NCBI GenBank assembly: GCA_000435175.1
Contig: FR880072.1
Span: 1-19,085, forward strand
Length of the DNA stretch: 19,085 nucleotides
DNA from: Clostridium sp. CAG:245
GTDB lineage: Bacteria > Bacillota > Clostridia > TANB77 > CAG-508
Direction: 5' to 3'
The notes under the pieces were generated by a model. The model saw nothing but the letters and a program-made list of their open reading frames with translations, had not been told where the DNA came from and did no database searches. The translations under genes and the position numbers were made by a program. Positions 14,595 to 19,085 of the stretch are shown here, piece by piece. The first letter of the stretch is position 1. Each line of letters starts with the position of its first letter.

Positions 14595-15029
14595 TTAGAT
14601 CACCTCTGCCTTTCCACCTAAAGCTTCAATTTGTTCTTTAGCTGATTTTGTAAATCTTACTGCTGATACATTAACTTTTTTGTCTAATTTACCAGTTCCA
14701 AGAATTACTATTCCATCATTAACTTTTCCGATGATTCCTTCATCAACTAAGCTTTGAGCTGTTACGTTTTCGTTCTTTACTTTAGATAACATTGTTAATG
14801 TTACTTCTGTATAGTTTTTAGCATGAATATTTGTGAATCCTCTTTTTGGTAATCTTCTATATAATGGTGTTTGACCACCTTCGAATCCACGTCTTACTCC
14901 GCCACCACTTCTAGCTTTTTGTCCTTTATGACCTCTTCCAGAAGTTTTGCCTATTCCAGATCCAACTCCACGTCCAACTCTAGTTCTTTTTGTGTTTACC
15001 TGTGCTGGTTTTAATTCATCTAATTTCAT
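14595..15029 (-). CDS. rplO: 50S ribosomal protein L15
   Basis: The 144-aa product begins MKLDELKPAQ and has the Gly/Arg-rich N-terminal extension (RVGRGVGSGIGKTSGRGHKG) typical of L15. The ATG follows TTAGGAGGTGTAGTCACGAG. It directly follows rpsE with a gap of only 38 bases, where rpmD would normally lie. Confidence 0.98.
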   Translation of the reverse strand: MKLDELKPAQVNTKRTRVGRGVGSGIGKTSGRGHKGQKARSGGGVRRGFEGGQTPLYRRLPKRGFTNIHAKNYTEVTLTMLSKVKNENVTAQSLVDEGIIGKVNDGIVILGTGKLDKKVNVSAVRFTKSAKEQIEALGGKAEVI

Positions 15030-15067
15030 CTCGTGACTACACCTCCTAATTTGTTATTTTATAATAA

Positions 15068-15559
15068 TTACATTATTTCTTCTACTTTTTTTCCTCTTTT
15101 TTTAGCTACAGATTCAACTGTTTGCATGCTCTTTAATCCTTCAAGAGTAGCATAAACAACGTTTCTAGGATTATTTGTTCCTATTATTTTTGTTCTTATA
15201 TCTCTGTAACCTGCAAGTTCTAGAACTGGTCTAACGCTTCCACCAGCTATAATTCCAGTACCTTCACTGGCTGGTTTTAGCATTACACTTGCACTTCCAA
15301 ATTTACCAATTATTTCATGTGGTATTGTTGTGTCTACTATAGAAACTTCTACTAAGTTTTTCTTAGCATCTTCTATAGCTTTCTTTATAGCGTCTGGAAC
15401 TTCGGCAGCTTTTCCGTTTCCAACTCCAACGTGTCCTGCGCCATCTCCAACAACAACAACTGCACTAAATCTAAAGTTTCTTCCACCTTTAACAACTTTA
15501 GCAACTCTATTTATGGCAACTACTTTTTCTTTTAATTCTGTAGAATTTTCTTCTTGCAC
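15068..15559 (-). CDS. rpsE: 30S ribosomal protein S5
   Basis: With the GTG at 15559 the product has 163 aa, the normal length for S5. That start lies 9 bases after AGGAGG. The frame extends to an ATG at 15595, but the extra residues overlap the Shine-Dalgarno and no ribosome site precedes that ATG. The N-terminal double-stranded-RNA-binding domain (EKVVAINRVAKVVKGGRNFRF on) and the C-terminal S5 domain (GTGIIAGGSVRPVLELAG) are intact. S5 acts in decoding accuracy and mRNA entry. Confidence 0.97.
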   Translation of the reverse strand: MQEENSTELKEKVVAINRVAKVVKGGRNFRFSAVVVVGDGAGHVGVGNGKAAEVPDAIKKAIEDAKKNLVEVSIVDTTIPHEIIGKFGSASVMLKPASEGTGIIAGGSVRPVLELAGYRDIRTKIIGTNNPRNVVYATLEGLKSMQTVESVAKKRGKKVEEIM

Positions 15560-15635
15560 GTCTTCTGACCTCCTTTTATGTATTTTACAATCCATTTTTA
15601 ACCGTAATTAATTTGTGTTTTCTAATCATTTATTA

Positions 15636-15995
15636 CTAGAATTCTAATCCTGCTTCTCTAGCAGCTTCAGCTAAATCCTTTATAATTCCATGATATAGGT
15701 ATCCACTTCTATCAAATACTACTGTTTTTATTTTTTTGTCTTGAGCTCTTTTTGCTATTAAAGCTCCTACTTCTTTTGCAGCTTCGCTGTTTGCATGTTT
15801 ATTTTTTACTTCTTTATCTAATGTAGATGCAGCAGCTAAAGTTGTTCCATTAACATCATCAATTACTTGTACAAATAAGTTCTTGTTACTTCTGTATACG
15901 CATAATCTTGGACGTTCTGCTGTTCCGCTTATTTTTGTACGAACACGAGCATGTCTTCTTTCTCTCTCAGCTTTTCTATCTGTCTTACCAACCAT
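15636..15995 (-). CDS. rplR: 50S ribosomal protein L18
   Basis: The 119-aa product has the basic N-terminus (KAERERRHARVRTKI) and the body ERPRLCVYRSNKN with a C-terminal YHGIIKDLAEAAREAGLEF, all typical of L18, which binds 5S rRNA. The ATG follows GAAAGGAGTAAAAA. The gap to rplF upstream is 232 bases and holds a palindromic element. Confidence 0.98.
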   Translation of the reverse strand: MVGKTDRKAERERRHARVRTKISGTAERPRLCVYRSNKNLFVQVIDDVNGTTLAAASTLDKEVKNKHANSEAAKEVGALIAKRAQDKKIKTVVFDRSGYLYHGIIKDLAEAAREAGLEF

Positions 15996-16076
15996 TTTTT
16001 ACTCCTTTCTAACTAATGTAACAGCATTAGTTTTAGTTCTGATTTCGACTTCTGAAAAACAATTCTTAACTTTGTC

Positions 16077-16156
16077 TGACTTCGTTAACCTTCACTCAAA
16101 ATATTTTCAACGTACAGCAAGTACGCCTCAAATATTTTGGCTCGGTTGCCTTGTCA
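16077..16156. repeat. 80-base imperfect palindrome in the rplF-rplR gap
   Basis: The ends are TGAC and GTCA, and the centre is CGTAC, AGCAA, GTACG (16111-16125). Between them AAATATTTTG-type arms pair over 10 bases (left CAAAATATTT, right AAATATTTTG), and AACC pairs with GGTT further out. No T tract follows on either strand. The form is that of a dispersed palindromic (REP or MITE-like) element. Only one copy is seen in this window. Confidence 0.6.
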
Positions 16157-16196
16157 TACTCGTTTATAATTGTTTTTATTAAGCTATTCTAACAAC

Positions 16197-16226
16197 TCTA
16201 AACAATTAATTTAAACGAAGTTTAGA
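16197..16226. repeat. Small inverted repeat just after rplF
   Basis: TCTAAAC (16197-16203) and GTTTAGA (16220-16226) could form a 7-bp hairpin immediately past the rplF stop, in the minus-strand transcript. Confidence 0.35.
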
Positions 16227-16227
16227 A

Positions 16228-16767
16228 TTATTTCTTACCTGCTTTACCTTCCTTACGTCTAATATGTTCAGTAGCATATTTAATACCTTTTCCTCTATAT
16301 ACTTCTGGTGGACGTTTAGATCTTACTTCGTTAGCAACTTGACCAACTAATTCTTTGTCAATTCCTCTAACTACAATGTGGTTAGCATCTGTTAAATCAA
16401 AAGTAATTCCTTCTGGAGCTTCCATCTCTACTGGATGAGAATATCCTAAACTCATTACTAATTTGTTACCTTGCTTTTGAGCTCTGTAACCAACACCATT
16501 TATTTCTAATTCTACTTTGAATTCATTAACAACACCTTCAACCATGTTATGTATTAAAGCTCTTGTTGTTCCATGTAAACTCTTATTAATGTTTGTATCA
16601 TCTGGTCTTGAAACTTTTATTTCATTTCCGTCTAATTCAACTTTCATATTTGGATGAATGTCTCTTTCAAGACTTCCCTTAGGACCTTTTACAGCAATGT
16701 GGTTTCCGTCTATTTTAACTTCAACACCAGCAGGTACTGTAATAGGCATATTTCCTATTCTTGACAT
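16228..16767 (-). CDS. rplF: 50S ribosomal protein L6
   Basis: The 179-aa product begins MSRIGNMPITVPAGVEVKI and contains the L6 signature near the C-terminus (RPPEVYRGKGIKYATEHIRRKEGKAGKK). The two tandem L6 domains are intact. L6 lies near the sarcin-ricin loop. The ATG follows AGAAGGAGGGAAAACAAAC. Confidence 0.98.
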   Translation of the reverse strand: MSRIGNMPITVPAGVEVKIDGNHIAVKGPKGSLERDIHPNMKVELDGNEIKVSRPDDTNINKSLHGTTRALIHNMVEGVVNEFKVELEINGVGYRAQKQGNKLVMSLGYSHPVEMEAPEGITFDLTDANHIVVRGIDKELVGQVANEVRSKRPPEVYRGKGIKYATEHIRRKEGKAGKK

Positions 16768-16797
16768 GTTTGTTTTCCCTCCTTCTTGTCTTAATTA

Positions 16798-17199
16798 TTA
16801 CCAAACGTATGCTATAACTTCTCCACCTAAACCAGCTTCTCTTGCTTTCTTGTCTGTCATTATTCCTTTAGATGTTGAAATTAAAGCTATTCCTAATCCA
16901 TTTAATACTTTAGGTAATTCTGTCTTAGATGCGTAAACTCTTAATCCTGGTTTGCTTATTCTCTTTAATCCATCTATTACTTTTTTACCTTTTTCTGTAT
17001 ATTTTAATGTAATTCTTATTACACCTTGATTATTTTCTTCTTTTATTTCTTCGAAAGATTTGATATATCCTTCTTCAAATAATATTTGAGCTATTGCAAG
17101 CTTTTCTTTTGAAGCAGGAACATCAACAGATTTATGTTTTTGACTGCTAGCATTTCTTATTCTTGTTAGCATATCTGCTATTGGATCTGTAGTAACCAT
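16798..17199 (-). CDS. rpsH: 30S ribosomal protein S8
   Basis: With the ATG at 17199 the product has 133 aa and starts MVTTDPIADMLTRIRNA, the standard S8 N-terminus. An in-frame GTG at 17223 overlaps the Shine-Dalgarno AAGGAGG and was rejected as a start. The C-terminus (STSKGIMTDKKAREAGLGGE) is typical. S8 binds 16S rRNA helix 21; in E. coli it represses the spc operon from a site near rplE, but I cannot see such a site here by eye. Confidence 0.97.
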   Translation of the reverse strand: MVTTDPIADMLTRIRNASSQKHKSVDVPASKEKLAIAQILFEEGYIKSFEEIKEENNQGVIRITLKYTEKGKKVIDGLKRISKPGLRVYASKTELPKVLNGLGIALISTSKGIMTDKKAREAGLGGEVIAYVW

Positions 17200-17256
17200 G
17201 TTCTTGTTTTCCCTCCTTATCACGATTTTTCTATCATATATAATTTTAATTGGATT

Positions 17257-17442
17257 CTACCAACTTGCTTTCTTAACTCCAGGAATTTCGCCATCATGAG
17301 CTAATTTTCTGAAGCACTCACGGCAAACTCCATATTTTCTAATATAAGCATGTGGTCTTCCACATAATTTACATCTGTTATATTCTCTTGTCTTATATTT
17401 TTGTGGTCTTGCTTGCTTAACTTTTAAAGACGTTTTAGCCAT
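17257..17442 (-). CDS. rpsZ: 30S ribosomal protein S14, type Z
   Basis: The 61-aa protein is the short zinc form, with C24, C27, C40 and C43 (CKLC and CREC) and the end GEIPGVKKASW. The ATG follows GAAAGGAGAAAGCTA. It lies between rplE and rpsH as usual. Confidence 0.98.
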   Translation of the reverse strand: MAKTSLKVKQARPQKYKTREYNRCKLCGRPHAYIRKYGVCRECFRKLAHDGEIPGVKKASW

Positions 17443-17486
17443 TAGCTTTCTCCTTTCTTATATCTCTTTTCAGTAATTTACGATAA

Positions 17487-18026
17487 TTAGTTTTTAAATG
17501 GCATTCCTAATAATTTTAGTAACTCTTTAGCTTCTTCATCAGTCTTAGCTGTTGTTACAAATATTATATCCATACCTCTTACTCTATCAACTTTTTCGTA
17601 TTCTATTTCAGGGAATATTAATTGTTCCTTAATACCCATTGAATAGTTTCCTCTACCGTCAAAAGAATCTGCTGGTATTCCTCTAAAGTCTCTAACTCTT
17701 GGAAGAGCTACATTGAATAATTTGTTTGCAAAATCATACATTTTTCCTTGTCTTAATGTTACTTTGCATCCAATTGGAACTCCTGCTCTTAATTTAAATG
17801 CAGCTATAGCCTTCTTAGATTTTGTTATTATAGGTTTTTGTCCAGTAATTTGTTCCAAATCCTTTATTGCATTCTCTAAGTCCTTTGGATTTTCTTTTAC
17901 ATCTCCTAAACCAATGTTGATAACTATTTTATCTAACTTTGGAACTTCCATTACTGATTTATAATTAAACTTTTTCATTAAAGCTGGTACTATTTCTTTC
18001 TCATATTGTTCTTTTAATATTTCCAT
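17487..18026 (-). CDS. rplE: 50S ribosomal protein L5
   Basis: The 179-aa product contains PKLDKIVINIGLGDVKENPK and the C-terminal VRGMDIIFVTTAKTDEEAKELL, both typical of L5, which binds 5S rRNA and contacts P-site tRNA. The ATG follows AAGGAGGTCTATAAAGACTT. Confidence 0.98.
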   Translation of the reverse strand: MEILKEQYEKEIVPALMKKFNYKSVMEVPKLDKIVINIGLGDVKENPKDLENAIKDLEQITGQKPIITKSKKAIAAFKLRAGVPIGCKVTLRQGKMYDFANKLFNVALPRVRDFRGIPADSFDGRGNYSMGIKEQLIFPEIEYEKVDRVRGMDIIFVTTAKTDEEAKELLKLLGMPFKN

Positions 18027-18052
18027 AAGTCTTTATAGACCTCCTTCCTTTA

Positions 18053-18361
18053 CTATTTTATTTTAGCTCCACATTTTTTGCATACACGTACTTTTCCGTC
18101 TTTTTCAACTTCATATCCAACTCTTGTTGCTTTTCCGCATTTTGGACATACTAGAGCTACTTTACTGCTGTGTATACTAAATTCTGAAGGAATAATTCCT
18201 CCTTGTTCACCTTGTCTTCTAGGTTTAACACTCTTTTTTCTAATATTGATACCTTTAACAATTATTTTTTCTGTTTTAGGTATTACTTCTAGAATTTCTC
18301 CAGTCTTTCCTTTATCATTTCCTGATAAAACTTTAACTGTATCACCTTTTCTTAATTTCAT
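18053..18361 (-). CDS. rplX: 50S ribosomal protein L24, with zinc-ribbon-like C-terminus
   Basis: The 102-aa product has the KOW motif near the N-terminus (KGDTVKVLSGNDKGKTGEI) and the stretch KSVKPRRQGEQGGII. L24 is an assembly initiator at the tunnel exit. The C-terminus carries C72, C75, C94 and C97 in two CxxC pairs; the E. coli protein lacks them, but they are common in Gram-positive L24. The ATG follows a Shine-Dalgarno-like AAAGAGGTGAAAA. Confidence 0.97.
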   Translation of the reverse strand: MKLRKGDTVKVLSGNDKGKTGEILEVIPKTEKIIVKGINIRKKSVKPRRQGEQGGIIPSEFSIHSSKVALVCPKCGKATRVGYEVEKDGKVRVCKKCGAKIK

Positions 18362-18445
18362 TTTATATTTTCACCTCTTTATTTCTTATTATTGGGCTCA
18401 TTTTTAATCAATTTTGACAACGCAAGACGAAGTTTAAAATCGAAA

Positions 18446-18814
18446 TTATAAAACTTCTGGTGCTAGAGAAAGAATCTTTAGGTAATCCTTTTCTCTTAAT
18501 TCTCTTGCAACAGGTCCAAATATACGAGTTCCCTTTGGTGTTCCGTCTTCTTTTATTATAACTGCTGCGTTTTCATCAAATCTTAAATAAGATCCGTCAG
18601 CTCTTCTTATAGGTTTCTTTGTTCTAACAACAACGGCTTTAACAACGTCACCTTTTTTTACAACGCCACCTGGTGTTGCTGTTTTAACAGAAGCAACTAT
18701 TATATCACCAACTCCAGCATATTTTCTATATGATCCGCCTAAGCATCTAATACACATTAATTCTTTAGCTCCTGTATTATCAGCTACTTTTAATATTGTT
18801 TGTTGCTGTACCAT
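18446..18814 (-). CDS. rplN: 50S ribosomal protein L14
   Basis: The 122-aa product contains LKVADNTGAKELMCIRCLGG and ends RELREKDYLKILSLAPEVL, diagnostic for L14, which forms part of the intersubunit bridge and the docking surface of the silencing factor RsfS. The ATG follows AAAGGAGGTACTAGTTTAA. Confidence 0.98.
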   Translation of the reverse strand: MVQQQTILKVADNTGAKELMCIRCLGGSYRKYAGVGDIIVASVKTATPGGVVKKGDVVKAVVVRTKKPIRRADGSYLRFDENAAVIIKEDGTPKGTRIFGPVARELREKDYLKILSLAPEVL

Positions 18815-18854
18815 TTAAACTAGTACCTCCTTTTTTCATTCTTTTCAAAGTATA

Positions 18855-19085
18855 TTATTTTATTATTGCCTTTTCAACTATTTCAACAACTCTCCATCTC
18901 TTGTCTTTTGATAAAGGTCTTGTTTCCATAACTTTTACTTTATCTCCAACTTTGCATTCGTTGTTTTCGTCATGAGCTTTTAATTTATATGTTCTTTTCT
19001 TGATTTTTCCATATGTCTTATCCATCTCATTTTGAACAACAGCTATAACAACTGTTTTATCCATTTTATCAGATGTAACAACTCC
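18855..19085 (-). CDS. rpsQ: 30S ribosomal protein S17, 5' end beyond the window
   Basis: The visible 76 codons read GVVTSDKMDKTVVIAVV at the start and end RWRVVEIVEKAIIK, typical of S17, a primary 16S rRNA-binding protein. The frame continues out of the window at 19085, so roughly the first ten codons are missing. The ATG at 19064 is an internal methionine, not the start. Upstream one expects rpmC and rplP. Confidence 0.96.
   Translation of the reverse strand, partial: GVVTSDKMDKTVVIAVVQNEMDKTYGKIKKRTYKLKAHDENNECKVGDKVKVMETRPLSKDKRWRVVEIVEKAIIK

Noticed and set aside
15883..16182. Plus-strand frame of 99 aa covering the rplF-rplR gap
   Set aside because: It overlaps the start of rplR antisense, has no ribosome site and reads through the palindromic element.

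Overview
The window looks like a chromosomal segment of a low-GC Gram-positive anaerobe, most likely an uncultured or gut-type member of the Clostridia (inference). The basis is the strong AT bias, Shine-Dalgarno sequences of AGGAGG type at most genes, frequent TTG and GTG starts, spoVT (which points to an endospore former), recD2 next to a comF-type gene, and the type Z S14 gene. No plasmid, phage or transposase gene is visible.

Right part, 19085 down to about 7750, all on the minus strand: the spc and alpha ribosomal clusters. The order is rpsQ (cut by the window edge), rplN, rplX, rplE, rpsZ, rpsH, rplF, rplR, rpsE, rplO, secY; then a strong intrinsic terminator, a new promoter, and adk, map, infA, rpmJ (37 codons), rpsM, rpsK, rpsD, rpoA, rplQ, and a terminator. 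Together these encode ribosomal proteins, the SecYEG channel core, methionine removal, adenylate balance, initiation factor 1 and the RNA polymerase alpha subunit. Departures from the usual layout are: no rpmD (L30) between rpsE and rplO, an L17 with an insertion of about 55 residues, an 80-base imperfect palindrome in an unusually long rplF-rplR gap, and a 276-base gap before rpsM.

Middle part, 6.2-7.75 kb: a small accessory-like patch. It holds a 111-aa membrane-anchored half glycosyltransferase (plus strand), a 248-aa cysteine-rich protein of unknown function (minus strand), and, divergent from it, a 56-aa Asp/Gly/Tyr-rich protein on the plus strand. That small gene is about 47% GC in AT-rich surroundings, has its own near-consensus promoter, and ends in a perfect 13-bp hairpin whose distal part has the form of a tRNA T-arm. 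This self-contained cassette is the most unusual object in the window.

Left part, 0-6.1 kb, minus strand: recD2 helicase, a comF-like phosphoribosyltransferase (apparently with an ATA codon where the start should be) and a KAP-type P-loop NTPase probably form one transcription unit. They are followed by spoVT with a sigma-G-like promoter and a 78-aa protein of unknown function with its own promoter.
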